This document shows positions 1 to 9,179 of a DNA stretch of 64,000 nucleotides, in pieces; positions within the stretch are counted from its first letter, which is position 1; each line of letters opens with the position of its first letter. The notes beneath the pieces were generated by a model. That model saw only the letters and a program-made list of their open reading frames with translations. It did not search any database and was not told the origin of the DNA. This DNA is from Albirhodobacter sp048262715 (GTDB taxonomy: Bacteria; Pseudomonadota; Alphaproteobacteria; Rhodobacterales; Rhodobacteraceae). Where the stretch lies: assembly GCA_048262715.1 (NCBI GenBank), contig JBLXEV010000008.1, forward strand, positions 62,001 through 126,000. Reading direction: 5' to 3'. The position numbers were made by a program, and so were the translations under genes.

Positions 1-465
1 ACGTCGAACCTCGGGATCGAGAAATCGGGTATGGTGATCTTCATCAGCCAGTTGGAAACCCATGAATCCATTCGCGCGTTCTTCCCGCCGGGCACACAGG
101 CGCCGATGCATTCCTCGGGTATAGGTAAGGCGCTTTTGAGCACATTCTCGGAGGCGAGACTGGAGGCCTTTCTTCAAGAGGCCCCGTTCGAGCGCTTTAC
201 GCCGCAAACCATCGTCACGGCGGAGGGTGTGCGCGCGGAGATGCAAAAGATCCGCGCACAGGGCTATGCGTTTGATGACGAAGAAAAGAGCATCGGGATG
301 CGCTGCATCGCGGCTCCGATCCTCAACTTCCAAGGCCAAGCCGTCGCGGGGATCTCAATTTCCGGCCCGTCGCACCGTGTCACGCTGGATCGGGTGGCGC
401 AGATCGGGGGGCTGGTAAAAGCGGCCAGCGCCGAGGTCTCGCGGAGCCTCGGCGCTGTGATGTGA
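1..465 (+). CDS. IclR-family transcriptional regulator, C-terminal effector domain (5' truncated by window)
   Basis: The reading frame is open from base 1, so the gene starts left of the window; the N-terminal winged helix is not visible. The remaining roughly 154 residues form the IclR effector-binding (GAF-like) domain: an HSSGIGKALL segment, a GYAFDDEE turn, and the family's GMRCIAAPI strand followed by an AGISISGP strand. IclR proteins bind small carboxylates or sugar acids and usually repress adjacent catabolic genes. It converges on allE with only 9 bases between the stops, so an AllR-like role in purine/glyoxylate metabolism is possible, but that is inference. Family assignment is firm; ligand is unknown. 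Confidence 0.9.
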   Translation, partial: TSNLGIEKSGMVIFISQLETHESIRAFFPPGTQAPMHSSGIGKALLSTFSEARLEAFLQEAPFERFTPQTIVTAEGVRAEMQKIRAQGYAFDDEEKSIGMRCIAAPILNFQGQAVAGISISGPSHRVTLDRVAQIGGLVKAASAEVSRSLGAVM

Positions 466-474
466 GGAGGTGGG

Positions 475-1311
<837 letters not shown>

Positions 1312-1364
1312 GCCGAGCCTTTCGAGAGGTTTGCCTTCTGCCGCTATTCAAGCCTGTCCGAAGG

Positions 1365-1458
1365 GGTTTTCCAATCTTAACCCGTGGGCGGATCGCGATA
1401 TAGTCTTTTAGCCAATATTTGAAAGTGACTTTTATTTGCCTCGCAATTTGGAAAATCT
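1365..1458. promoter_or_regulatory. Divergent allE/davA promoter region with paired TTGGAAAA elements
   Basis: The 267-base gap 1312-1578 separates divergent allE and davA. It is AT-richer than its surroundings around 1370-1460. Two copies of an 8-mer sit in inverted orientation: TTTTCCAA at 1367-1374 and TTGGAAAA at 1448-1455, each extended on one side (GATTGGAAAACC and AATTTGGAAAATC read in their own directions). IclR-family operators are often of the GGAAA...TTTCC type, so these are candidate half-sites for the neighbouring IclR protein. This is inference from position and pattern only. Confidence 0.3.
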
Positions 1459-1578
1459 GACGTGCAGCTGGTTGCGCGGGCCTCTCAACGCGCACTTGGG
1501 GCGTTTTGCAGTGGATGCGGCGCGCCGCAATGGTATCAACGGGAAAGGCATCCTTTTCGGCTGGATCGGAGATATGTG

Positions 1579-2352
1579 ATGAAGATTGCCCTCGCGCAGT
1601 TGAAACCCTTGCTGGGGGACGTTGACCGAACCATGAGCGAGGTCCGGCGGTTGGCAGAGGCCTCCGCCCGCCAAGGGGCGGATCTGTTGCTGCTGCCGGA
1701 GCTCATTTTGCCGGGCTATAATATGCCCGAGCAGCATCACGCTTTCGCACAGGTTTTGGATGGCGCTTGGGCCGCCTCGCTTGCGCAGATCGCGCGGGAG
1801 GCAGGGCTTGCAATTTGCTATGGTTGGGCCGAGCGCTTGGGAGATGAGATCTTCAACGCGGCCTCGGTTCTTGATGCGAGCGGCGCGCGCATCGCACATT
1901 ACCGCAAGCTGCAACTTTATGGCGAGATGGAGAGGTCGGTCTTCACCGCAGGCGATGCGCTTCCGCCCGTGTTTTCACTGGCGGGGCGGCGCTGCGGCAT
2001 GTTGATTTGCTATGATATCGAATTCCCCGAACACGCGAGAGAGCTGTCGCAGCGCGGTGCGGAGGTGATCCTCGTGCCGACAGCGAACCCTGTTGGGTTT
2101 AACAATGTGCCAAATTTGCTGGTGCCTGCGCGCGCCTTCGAGAACCGAGTGACAGTGGCCTATGCGAATTTTGCGGGGCCGGACCATGGCCTGGTCTTCG
2201 CGGGGCAATCGGTGATCGCAGGCCCCGACGGGCGCCCGATTGTCTCCGCCGGTGGGGAGGAAGAGCTGTTGATCGCCGCGCTGCCAGAGCTTGCGGAGTA
2301 TCCCCGCGAGGATCTGTCGACCCAGCGCGAGGATTTGCGTCTGTTCAAATGA
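1579..2352 (+). CDS. davA: 5-aminopentanamidase (delta-aminovaleramidase), nitrilase superfamily
   Basis: A 257-residue carbon-nitrogen hydrolase with the Glu-Lys-Cys triad visible at E41 (LLLLPELILPGYN), K110 (YRKLQLYGE) and C144 (GMLICYDIEFPE). The GE-D/E-RS-F and LICYDIEFPE-AR segments and the NANYxGPD-like C-terminal region resemble, as I remember them, Pseudomonas DavA, which hydrolyses 5-aminovaleramide to 5-aminovalerate and ammonia. An upstream extension of the frame to 1462 is unlikely: the ATG at 1579 has the canonical MKIALAQ beginning and a GGAGAT just before it. It converges on davB, whose product makes its proposed substrate; that neighbour is the main reason to prefer DavA over a generic amidase. 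Confidence 0.82.
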   Translation: MKIALAQLKPLLGDVDRTMSEVRRLAEASARQGADLLLLPELILPGYNMPEQHHAFAQVLDGAWAASLAQIAREAGLAICYGWAERLGDEIFNAASVLDASGARIAHYRKLQLYGEMERSVFTAGDALPPVFSLAGRRCGMLICYDIEFPEHARELSQRGAEVILVPTANPVGFNNVPNLLVPARAFENRVTVAYANFAGPDHGLVFAGQSVIAGPDGRPIVSAGGEEELLIAALPELAEYPREDLSTQREDLRLFK

Positions 2353-2383
2353 CCCGCGGGCCGGCGCTTGCGTTGCGGGCAGG

Positions 2384-4027
2384 TCAGTCGGGCAGATCTC
2401 TCGGGCCGTATTCGGGGTAAAGATCGCCTGGGCCAGGGTTTTCGGCGGGGGACTGCCCCCCGAAATGCGTCATGATCCCCCACACCGCGTTGAGCGCGGT
2501 TTGCACCGCCCCTTCGACCCAAGCCGGAGTCCAGCTCACGCCATCGCCCGCCAAGAAGAGACCCTTTTGCTGCGGCGGGAGCGTGGTTTGCATGAAGTGC
2601 CCGTAAATCCGGCGGTTGTAACGGTAATGCCCCGGCAGCGCGCCTTTGAACGCGCCAAGGAAGTTCTCGTCGGCTTCCCAACTCACACAGATCGGTGCGC
2701 CGCGGATATGGCTGGCGATATCCACATCGGGATAGATCTTCGCCAGCGCCTTGAGCGCCAGCTCGACCCGCTTTTCGTCCGATAGCGGCAGAACCTTCAG
2801 CGCATCCGTCATCCATGAATAGCTCAGGCAGATCACGGCGGGCTTGTCATCGCCATTATCGAAGAAATAGGTGCCGCGCGTCAGGCGATCGGTAAGGGTC
2901 ATCGAGAGGATTGGCCGGCCGGTTTTAGGGTCGATATCCTTCCAGAAGGGCCGATCCACCATTACGAAGGTCTTGGCAGCCTGCATATAGCGAGTCCGGT
3001 CAAGGGCCATCCAGATTTTTTGATCGAACAGTTCTTCCTCGACATCAATCGCGGTGGTGAGCAGGTGGGTTTGGCAGGTCGCGAGCACGGCGGGATAGGT
3101 CTCGGTATTGCCCCATTGATCGCGGACATTGATCCCGTCGCCGTCGCGGGTCAGGGCGGTTGCGCGGCTGCGCGTTGCGCCGCCGTTCAGGCTAGAGAGG
3201 GTCGTGCCTTCGGGCCAATGGGCGCAGCTCGGGGCCGTGTTCCATAGCTTGTGCAGCATTTGTTCAACCCCGCCGACGACGAAGCGCTGGTCGTCATCAA
3301 GGCCGAGCAGGTTCACCCGCAGGATCTCGAGCATCGAGTTCGGGAAGTCGCTATCCCAGCCGCCCGTGCCGAAGCCGACTTGGCCGAAGATTTCGCGGTG
3401 GCGGAAATCGAGCTTTTGGAAGGCCTCGGAATGGGCGACGAAATCATAGAATGTGCGCTCGTCCCATGCCGCGACAAGCGGATCCCAGATCGCCTTGATC
3501 TGCGCGATATCCTTGCTGCGGATCGCCTCTTGCAGCGCGGGGAAGCTGGCCTGTTGGCTGAGGGCCTCCGCATAGGCCGCTGCGATATCACGGTAAAGCT
3601 GCGGCAGATCGTTCAGCGTGCGGGCGAAATGGGTTTCGCCTTCGAGATCAATCACGGTGGAGCCCGCGGCGGGGGTCAGCGGGTTCGGGAACGGGCGGGT
3701 CTCGCATCCGGTGAGATCAAGATAATGGTAAAAGCCTCGCGAGGAGACGGGGAAGCGCATCCCGCCTAACTCGGCAATGACACCCTCGGCACTGTCGAAG
3801 GCTTTCGAGCGCAGTCGTCCGCCGAAGCGCGCGGATTCGTAGAAGATCGGGCGCAGGCCCAGTTTCATGAGCTCGTATCCGGCGATCACCCCCGCAGCGC
3901 CCGCGCCAATCACCGCGACGCGTTTCCCGTGCATCTGCTCAGGGATCGATCCGGTGCCCGCGGCATGGCTGATCCAAGTCTCGTAGGAGAACGGGAAATC
4001 TGGCCCGAAAGCTGTCAGTTGTGTCAT
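2384..4027 (-). CDS. davB: L-lysine 2-monooxygenase (flavin monoamine oxidase family)
   Basis: A 547-residue flavoprotein that oxidatively decarboxylates L-lysine to 5-aminovaleramide. The ADP-binding GAGAAG motif is at residues 41-46, followed by E64 for the ribose of FAD, and the C-terminal FAD contact LFLAGDGVSWTPAWVEGA lies near residue 490. Long stretches match Pseudomonas DavB as I recall it (GSIPEQMHGKRV, AELGGMRFPVS, GQVGFGTGGWDSDFPNSMLE, NPGPGDLYPEYGP), more closely than tryptophan 2-monooxygenase, which is the main alternative. The start at 4027 has an AAAGGA 8-12 bases upstream. It lies 157 bases downstream of the GAF gene and so probably has its own promoter in 4028-4184. Confidence 0.85.
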   Translation of the reverse strand: MTQLTAFGPDFPFSYETWISHAAGTGSIPEQMHGKRVAVIGAGAAGVIAGYELMKLGLRPIFYESARFGGRLRSKAFDSAEGVIAELGGMRFPVSSRGFYHYLDLTGCETRPFPNPLTPAAGSTVIDLEGETHFARTLNDLPQLYRDIAAAYAEALSQQASFPALQEAIRSKDIAQIKAIWDPLVAAWDERTFYDFVAHSEAFQKLDFRHREIFGQVGFGTGGWDSDFPNSMLEILRVNLLGLDDDQRFVVGGVEQMLHKLWNTAPSCAHWPEGTTLSSLNGGATRSRATALTRDGDGINVRDQWGNTETYPAVLATCQTHLLTTAIDVEEELFDQKIWMALDRTRYMQAAKTFVMVDRPFWKDIDPKTGRPILSMTLTDRLTRGTYFFDNGDDKPAVICLSYSWMTDALKVLPLSDEKRVELALKALAKIYPDVDIASHIRGAPICVSWEADENFLGAFKGALPGHYRYNRRIYGHFMQTTLPPQQKGLFLAGDGVSWTPAWVEGAVQTALNAVWGIMTHFGGQSPAENPGPGDLYPEYGPRDLPD

Positions 4028-4184
4028 GCCTCATCCTTTTTGCTGCGTGGGCCAGTTGCCGCTACTGGTATAGGGTACAGATCGGCCATGCGGCTAGAGA
4101 ATGTTCGGGAGGGATATCGAATTTTATCGCTTACTTCCCAGCAAGATGCGGGCAGGGCGCGCGCCTCGCCCGCGCCCCTTTCGC

Positions 4185-4673
4185 TCAGCGTGTGACGGCG
4201 ATCACCGCCATGGCGGGCAGGGTCAAAAGCCGCTGCGCCAGCGCGACGCGTTCGGGCGTGTAATAACCTTCTTCGTGCAGCATATTGACGGTCGCCACCA
4301 TCTCGCCACCCAGAATGACGGGCAGGTTGATGACCGAGCCGCAACCCAGTTTGCCGATCAGTTCCGCATCAGGGAACACCGTGGCAATATCGGCCAGCGT
4401 ATTAGACACAAAGCTCTCACGGCGCCCGTGGACCTGCTCGAACCAACGGTCGATCTCGATCGGTTTGGTGCCCGAGGTCGGGTAATTCGCTGCATCATCG
4501 GTATAGGCGCGGCGCGCCACCATCGCAGTCATATCCGCCGTCATCACCGTGAACAGCTTGGCGCCCACAGTGGCCTTGGTTAAACCGCACAATGCGTCAA
4601 AGGCTTGGGTTTCGGTTTTGGCCTCCGATAGGGCGCGTTCAAAGGCTTGGAGGGCCGTTGTGGTCTCAGTCAT
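4185..4673 (-). CDS. Stand-alone GAF domain protein, last gene of a peptide ABC operon
   Basis: A 162-residue protein that is essentially one GAF domain: helical start (ALQAFERALSEAK), the core sheet (AKLFTVMTADMTAMVARRAYTDD), and the closing GCGSVINLPVILGGEMVATVNMLHE region. No catalytic or DNA-binding domain is attached. Its start overlaps the stop of the upstream ATPase gene by 4 bases (ATGA), so it is translationally coupled to the transporter. Two cysteines (near residues 28 and 109) do not fit the arrangement I know for free-methionine-sulfoxide reductase. A ligand-sensing or accessory role for the transporter is possible; function is unknown. Confidence 0.8.
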   Translation of the reverse strand: MTETTTALQAFERALSEAKTETQAFDALCGLTKATVGAKLFTVMTADMTAMVARRAYTDDAANYPTSGTKPIEIDRWFEQVHGRRESFVSNTLADIATVFPDAELIGKLGCGSVINLPVILGGEMVATVNMLHEEGYYTPERVALAQRLLTLPAMAVIAVTR

Positions 4674-5425
4674 TTGGTGTCCTTGCGGTCTGGATTGCCG
4701 CCAGAGGCGGCGTAAAGGGATTGGGTGTAAGGGTCTGTGAAGCTGCCATCATGCAGGGCGGTTGCGGTCGCAATCTCGACGACGCGGCCCTTGTTCATGA
4801 CTGCCATGCGATCACACATGAAGCTCACCACGGGCAGGTTATGCGTCACCATCAGATAGGTCAGCCCTTGCTCACGGCGCAGTCGCTTCAGTAGGTTCAG
4901 GATCTCTGCCTGCACCGACACATCGAGCGCGGAGGTCGGCTCGTCCAACAACATCACCTTTGGCTCTAGCATCAGCGCGCGTGCAATCGCGACCCTTTGG
5001 CGTTGGCCTCCCGAAAGCTGGTGCGGATAGCGGAACCGGAACCGTTGATCGAGGCCGACCGCCGCGAGCATCTCGTTCACGCGGGTGTTGTGATTGCCCA
5101 GCCCGTGGATCAGCAGCGGCTCGGTCAGGATCGCGTTGACTGATTTGCGCGGATGCAGCGAGCCATAGGGATCCTGAAACACCATCTGGCAACGGGTCGC
5201 GAAGGTGCGATCCACAGTATGGCTGCGCGCCTCGCCCAGCACAGAGATCTCGCCAGTCCAATCGGGCGCCAAGCCCGCTATCGCTTTGAGGACGGTGGAT
5301 TTGCCCGAGCCACTTTCGCCGACCAAGGCAAAGCTCTCGCCTGCGGCCACTTCGATATTCACATCACGCACGACTTTGGTGGTGCCGTAGGAAATATCGA
5401 GGTTTCTCAGAGATATCGCACTCAT
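4670..5425 (-). CDS. Peptide-type ABC transporter ATP-binding protein (DppF/OppF-like)
   Basis: A 251-residue ABC ATPase: Walker A ALVGESGSGKST, signature LSGGQRQRVAIARALM, Walker B VMLLDEPTSALD, H-loop MVTHNLPVV. The C-terminal DPYTQSLY piece is a trace of the oligopeptide-ATPase tail, although the protein is shorter than the usual 310-330 residues. I start it at the ATG overlapping the previous gene's stop (ATGA at 5422-5425), rather than four codons upstream. It pairs with the DppD-like ATPase encoded immediately upstream to energise the two permeases. Confidence 0.9.
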   Translation of the reverse strand: MSAISLRNLDISYGTTKVVRDVNIEVAAGESFALVGESGSGKSTVLKAIAGLAPDWTGEISVLGEARSHTVDRTFATRCQMVFQDPYGSLHPRKSVNAILTEPLLIHGLGNHNTRVNEMLAAVGLDQRFRFRYPHQLSGGQRQRVAIARALMLEPKVMLLDEPTSALDVSVQAEILNLLKRLRREQGLTYLMVTHNLPVVSFMCDRMAVMNKGRVVEIATATALHDGSFTDPYTQSLYAASGGNPDRKDTK

Positions 5426-6258
5426 GTGCCACTCCATGTGCTGCGGTCAAGCACCGGAAGTTCATCGCGGGTCTCTTCCATCTTCGGAACGGCGGCCAGC
5501 AGGCCGCGAGTATAGGGGTGGATGGCCTTATGGAGATCTTCGGCCGCGCAGCTTTCGACCACTTCGCCGGCGTGCATCACCATGATGCGGTCGCAATAAC
5601 GGGCCACGAGGTTAAGATCATGTGAAATGAGGATCAGCCCCATGCCCTTTTCGCGCACCAACTCGTCGATCAGATCAAGCACCTGCGCTTGCACGGAAAC
5701 ATCAAGCGCCGAGGTCGGCTCATCCGCGATCAGTAGGTCGGGCTGCGGGATCAGCATCATCGCGATCATGATACGTTGGCCCATGCCGCCCGAGACCTCA
5801 TGCGGAAAGAGATCCACGACCCGCTCGGGATCGTTGATGCGCACGGAATGCAGCATTTCTAAAACCCGCGCGCCGATATCCTTGCGGGCGAGGGGTTCAT
5901 GGGTCCGCAACGCCTCGGCAATCTGCTCGCCCACCGTCATCACCGGATTGAGCGAGAATTTGGGATCCTGCATGATCATCGAGATACGGGCCCCGCGCAA
6001 TTTGCGCATGGCACGCTCGGATTGGGCGGGCAGGTCGATTCCGTCGAACACCATCCTATCGGCGCTTTGGCGGCCGGGCGCGCGGATCAGTCGCAGGATC
6101 GCACGACCGGTCATCGACTTACCCGAGCCGCTTTCCCCCACGATGCCAAGACGCTCGCGCCCCAGCTTGAAGGACAGGCCTTTGACCACTTCCACGCGCC
6201 CCGACGGCGTCGGGAAGCTCACCCGTAGATTTTCAATCTCCAGCAAAGGCGTGCTCAT
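5422..6258 (-). CDS. Peptide-type ABC transporter ATP-binding protein (DppD/OppD-like)
   Basis: A 278-residue ABC ATPase with Walker A GIVGESGSGKSM, a variant signature VSGGMGQRIMIAMM that is typical of the OppD half, Walker B LLIADEPTSALD, and the family's HPYTRGLLAAVPK near the C-terminus. It overlaps the permease gene upstream (start 6258, previous stop 6255) and the next ATPase downstream by ATGA junctions. Second ATPase of the peptide/nickel-type importer. Substrate is not evident from sequence. Confidence 0.92.
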   Translation of the reverse strand: MSTPLLEIENLRVSFPTPSGRVEVVKGLSFKLGRERLGIVGESGSGKSMTGRAILRLIRAPGRQSADRMVFDGIDLPAQSERAMRKLRGARISMIMQDPKFSLNPVMTVGEQIAEALRTHEPLARKDIGARVLEMLHSVRINDPERVVDLFPHEVSGGMGQRIMIAMMLIPQPDLLIADEPTSALDVSVQAQVLDLIDELVREKGMGLILISHDLNLVARYCDRIMVMHAGEVVESCAAEDLHKAIHPYTRGLLAAVPKMEETRDELPVLDRSTWSGT

Positions 6259-7160
6259 GATTTGCCTCCCTGCTTTGGATCCAGTACGTCGCGCAATCCA
6301 TCACCGAGGAAACAGAACCCGAGGGAGACGAGGATGATGGCAAAGCCGGGCATCGTCGCGACCCACCATTGATCAAGGATAAAGGTCCGCCCGCGCGAAA
6401 TCATCGCGCCCCATTCGGGCAGGGGGGGCTGTGCGCCCAGACCAAGAAAACCAAGTCCGGCGGCCGTCAAAATGATCCCTGCCATATCTAATGTCACGCG
6501 CACGATCATCGACGAGGTGCACAGCGGCAGGATATGCTGCACGATCACCCGGGTATGCGAGGCCCCCAAAAGACGCGTCGCCGCGATGAATTCGGAATTG
6601 CGGAAGGTGAGCGTTTCTGCCCGTGCGATGCGCGCGTAGGCGGGCCATGAGGTTATGGCGATGGCGATGATCGCATTCTCAATTCCGGGCCCAAGGGCCG
6701 CGACAAATGCGAGGGCAAGGATCAGCTTCGGCATGGAGAGGAACACATCGGTGATCCCCATCAGGATCTTATCGACCCAGCCGCCAAAATATCCCGCAAT
6801 CGCCCCGATCAACAGTCCGAGAGGCGCGGAGATCACCGCGACCAGCGCGACGATCATCAAGGTGATCCGCGCGCCATAGACGACGCGGCTGAAAATATCG
6901 CGGCCGAGCTCGTCGGTGCCCATCCAATGCGCCGCTGAGGGGGGCAAAAGCCGCGCGCCGAGGTCTTGTCCCAGCGGGGTTTGCGGCGCGATCCACGGCG
7001 CGAAAATCGCCGCCAGCACCAGCACCAGAAGGATCACCGCGCCGACAAAGGCCAGCGGATTGCGCATCAAGGCGCGGGCCATCCGGTAGCTATTGCCAAG
7101 GCTTGCCTGAAGTTTCGAGGTGGGAGACTCATCCAAAAGCCAGTTCCGTGTCGTGCTCAT
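6255..7160 (-). CDS. Peptide-type ABC transporter permease (DppC/OppC-like)
   Basis: A 301-residue inner-membrane protein. It has a cytoplasmic N-terminus, a first membrane helix around residues 36-55 (VGAVILLVLVLAAIFAPWIAP), a DELGRDIFSRVVYGARIT periplasmic/early-helix segment characteristic of DppC, and an EAA-type cytoplasmic loop (YARIARAETLTFRNSEFIAATRLLGA, read in two pieces) that docks the ATPases. Five to six membrane segments are expected. It follows the DppB-like gene with 11 bases between them. Confidence 0.93.
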   Translation of the reverse strand: MSTTRNWLLDESPTSKLQASLGNSYRMARALMRNPLAFVGAVILLVLVLAAIFAPWIAPQTPLGQDLGARLLPPSAAHWMGTDELGRDIFSRVVYGARITLMIVALVAVISAPLGLLIGAIAGYFGGWVDKILMGITDVFLSMPKLILALAFVAALGPGIENAIIAIAITSWPAYARIARAETLTFRNSEFIAATRLLGASHTRVIVQHILPLCTSSMIVRVTLDMAGIILTAAGLGFLGLGAQPPLPEWGAMISRGRTFILDQWWVATMPGFAIILVSLGFCFLGDGLRDVLDPKQGGKS

Positions 7161-7171
7161 GTTGGTCTCTC

Positions 7172-8215
7172 CTAGCGGCTGCGGGGGTCTAGAACGCGGT
7201 AGAGCACATCCGAGACCTTGTTGATGAGGATGAACACTGAGCCGATGACGAGCGTCGCGCCGAGGACGGCGTTCATATCGGCATTGAGGAGCGCCACGGT
7301 GAGGTAATTGCCGATCCCGGGCCAGCTAAACACTGTCTCGATCATCACCGACCCTTCCAGGAGGGCGGCATAGGACAGGCCAATCACGGTAATCAGCGGC
7401 ACGCGGATCGGGCGGAAACCATGCACCCAGATCACCCGCCACTCCGACACGCCTTTGACTCGGGCGGTGGTGATATATTCCTGCCCGAGCTGATCGAGCA
7501 TGAAGCTGCGTGTCATCCGCGCGATATAGGCGAGCGAGAAAAAGCCGAGAATGGTTGCGGGCAGGATCAGGTGGTCTAGCGCGTTCCAGAACACATCCCA
7601 ATCGCCCGCAAGGGCGGCATCTATGAGCATCATTCCGGTGCGGGGGTCCACAAGCCCGTCATAGAAGATATCCACGCGCCCCGGCCCCGCGACCCAGCCC
7701 AGTGAGGCGTAAAAGACCACAAGGCCGACGAGGCCCAGCCAGAAGGCGGGCACTGAATAGCCCAAAAGCGCCACAACACGGATGACCTGATCAACCCATG
7801 TGCCTTTGCGGGCCGCAGCCAGAACTCCCAGCGGCACACCGAGACCCACGCCGATGGCGATCCCCAGCGTGGCCATTTCAAGCGTGGCGGGGAACACCCG
7901 CGCAAGGTCACTGGCGACGGAGCGGTTGGTCGAGACCGAGCGCCCGAGGTCGCCTTGGAACACATCGCCCACGTAGGAGATGAATTGCACGATCAGCGGG
8001 CGATCCAAACCCATCGCGATCCGCGCCGCGTCATATTGCGCCTGCGTTGCGCGGTCTCCGACCACGGACAGCACCGGATCAATCGGAATCACCCGACCGA
8101 TAAAAAAGGTGATCGCCATCAAGCCGATAAACGTCAGCAACGTGACGACGACAAAGCCAGCGATGGAGCGGGAAGCCCGCTTCAGGTGGCGGGCATTCGA
8201 CGCGTCTTTACTCAT
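7172..8215 (-). CDS. Peptide-type ABC transporter permease (DppB/OppB-like)
   Basis: A 347-residue inner-membrane permease. The first helix is around residues 18-38, followed by the DppB-type VIPIDPVLSVVGDRAT and MGLDRPLIVQFISYVGDVFQGDLGRS segments, and an EAA loop near ARMTRSFMLDQLGQEYITTARVKG. I chose the ATG at 8215, preceded by AAAAGGG about 8 bases upstream, over an upstream in-frame ATG at 8347 whose 44 extra residues look unlike a permease N-terminus and would run through the AT-rich operator. First gene of the leftward transporter operon. Confidence 0.92.
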   Translation of the reverse strand: MSKDASNARHLKRASRSIAGFVVVTLLTFIGLMAITFFIGRVIPIDPVLSVVGDRATQAQYDAARIAMGLDRPLIVQFISYVGDVFQGDLGRSVSTNRSVASDLARVFPATLEMATLGIAIGVGLGVPLGVLAAARKGTWVDQVIRVVALLGYSVPAFWLGLVGLVVFYASLGWVAGPGRVDIFYDGLVDPRTGMMLIDAALAGDWDVFWNALDHLILPATILGFFSLAYIARMTRSFMLDQLGQEYITTARVKGVSEWRVIWVHGFRPIRVPLITVIGLSYAALLEGSVMIETVFSWPGIGNYLTVALLNADMNAVLGATLVIGSVFILINKVSDVLYRVLDPRSR

Positions 8216-8350
8216 GAGTAGGGCCCTTTTCACTATCTGCAATCCGAGGCTTGCAGGGCCTCGACACGGCCAGATGTTCGGTGTTGCTGCGGTGTTTGAT
8301 CGCGGCAGCGGCGCTTTCGGCGACTCAATGCATAAAACAATTTTCACAAA

Positions 8351-8390
8351 TTACAAAAAAATTTTTGCCAGACAAAAATATTTTTTGTAA
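8351..8390. promoter_or_regulatory. AT-rich double dyad, probable operator for the XRE-cupin regulator
   Basis: Within the 299-base divergent gap 8216-8514, the 40-base segment 8351-8390 begins TTACAAAAAA and ends TTTTTTGTAA, a perfect 10-bp outer inverted repeat. Each half is also a near-palindrome: CAAAAAAATTTTTG at 8354-8367 and CAAAAATATTTTTTG at 8373-8387, centred about 20 bases (two helical turns) apart. Such strong A/T tracts stand out from the GC-rich surroundings. The site lies between the permease operon and the XRE regulator/binding-protein operon, the expected place for autoregulated control of both. Regulator identity is inferred from position. I see nothing else notable in the rest of the gap. 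Confidence 0.6.
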
Positions 8391-8514
8391 CGTGAACCGC
8401 AACGGGCACCACAGATGCAGACATCGCCCCGTGGGTGCAGGCGGCATCAGATCACCGTATGAGCGAAATCAGTGCCCTGTGATCTGGCGCGAGACAGAGG
8501 AAGGATGAGCGACG

Positions 8515-9120
8515 ATGACCGAGGCAAAGCCAAAATCCGAACCTCAACTCGGTCCGGCGATCCGCAAACGGCGCAAGCAATTGAAGCTGACGCTTCAGGC
8601 TCTGTGCGACAAATCGGGGATCTCTGTGGGGTATCTGAGCCAAGTCGAGCGCGATAACGCGACGCCGTCCTTGGGCACGCTGGCGCAGATTGCCGATGCG
8701 CTGGAGGTGCGGCTGGAATATTTCATCTCGACGCCGCAGCCCTCTGACGGGATGACCCGCGCAGGCCATCGCCCGCTGTTCGGGCTGGCGCATTCCTCGC
8801 TCACCTACGAATCCCTCGCGGCCAATTTCCCTGGCTCGGAGCTATCGAGTTATATCCTCCACGTTCCGGCGGGCTATGTGTCGGAAACCGTTAGCCACGA
8901 GGGCGAGGAGATCATCTACGTCCTTGAGGGCGAGATCGAGCAAACCCTCGATGGCCAGATCTTTCGCATGTCGACAGGGGATTGCCTGCATTACAGCGGC
9001 CATTCCCCGCACGCATGGAGCAACCCGACAGATAGGGTGGCCCGCATTCTGTGGACCGGCACATTGACGGTTTTGACACGGACAGGGGCCATCGAGCTTC
9101 CTGAACTATCCCCGAAATAA
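8515..9120 (+). CDS. XRE-family transcriptional regulator with C-terminal cupin domain
   Basis: A 201-residue protein with an N-terminal Xre/Cro helix-turn-helix at about residues 14-68 (IRKRRKQLKLTLQALCDKSG, ISVGYLSQVER, PSLGTLAQIADAL) and a C-terminal cupin_2 sensor around 115-185 (SHEGEEIIYVLEGEIEQTL, DCLHYSGHSPHAWSN). This architecture is common for regulators of amino acid, polyamine or amide uptake and catabolism. An AAGGA lies about 10 bases before the ATG. It heads a rightward set with a solute-binding protein and an M24 peptidase and diverges from the permease/ATPase operon, so it probably controls both through the dyads at 8351-8390. Confidence 0.92.
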   Translation: MTEAKPKSEPQLGPAIRKRRKQLKLTLQALCDKSGISVGYLSQVERDNATPSLGTLAQIADALEVRLEYFISTPQPSDGMTRAGHRPLFGLAHSSLTYESLAANFPGSELSSYILHVPAGYVSETVSHEGEEIIYVLEGEIEQTLDGQIFRMSTGDCLHYSGHSPHAWSNPTDRVARILWTGTLTVLTRTGAIELPELSPK

Positions 9121-9179
9121 GAGGCGATCCAAGCGCCCAGCCTGATCATCTTAGCGACCCAATAAGGAGAGTCTTCCCC

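Noticed and set aside
2384..4027. Tryptophan 2-monooxygenase (IaaM) for indoleacetamide synthesis.
   Set aside because: The N-terminal GSIPEQMHG region and C-terminal NPGPGDLYPEYGP follow lysine monooxygenase, and the neighbouring amidase is a nitrilase-fold DavA-like protein, not an amidase-signature IaaH.
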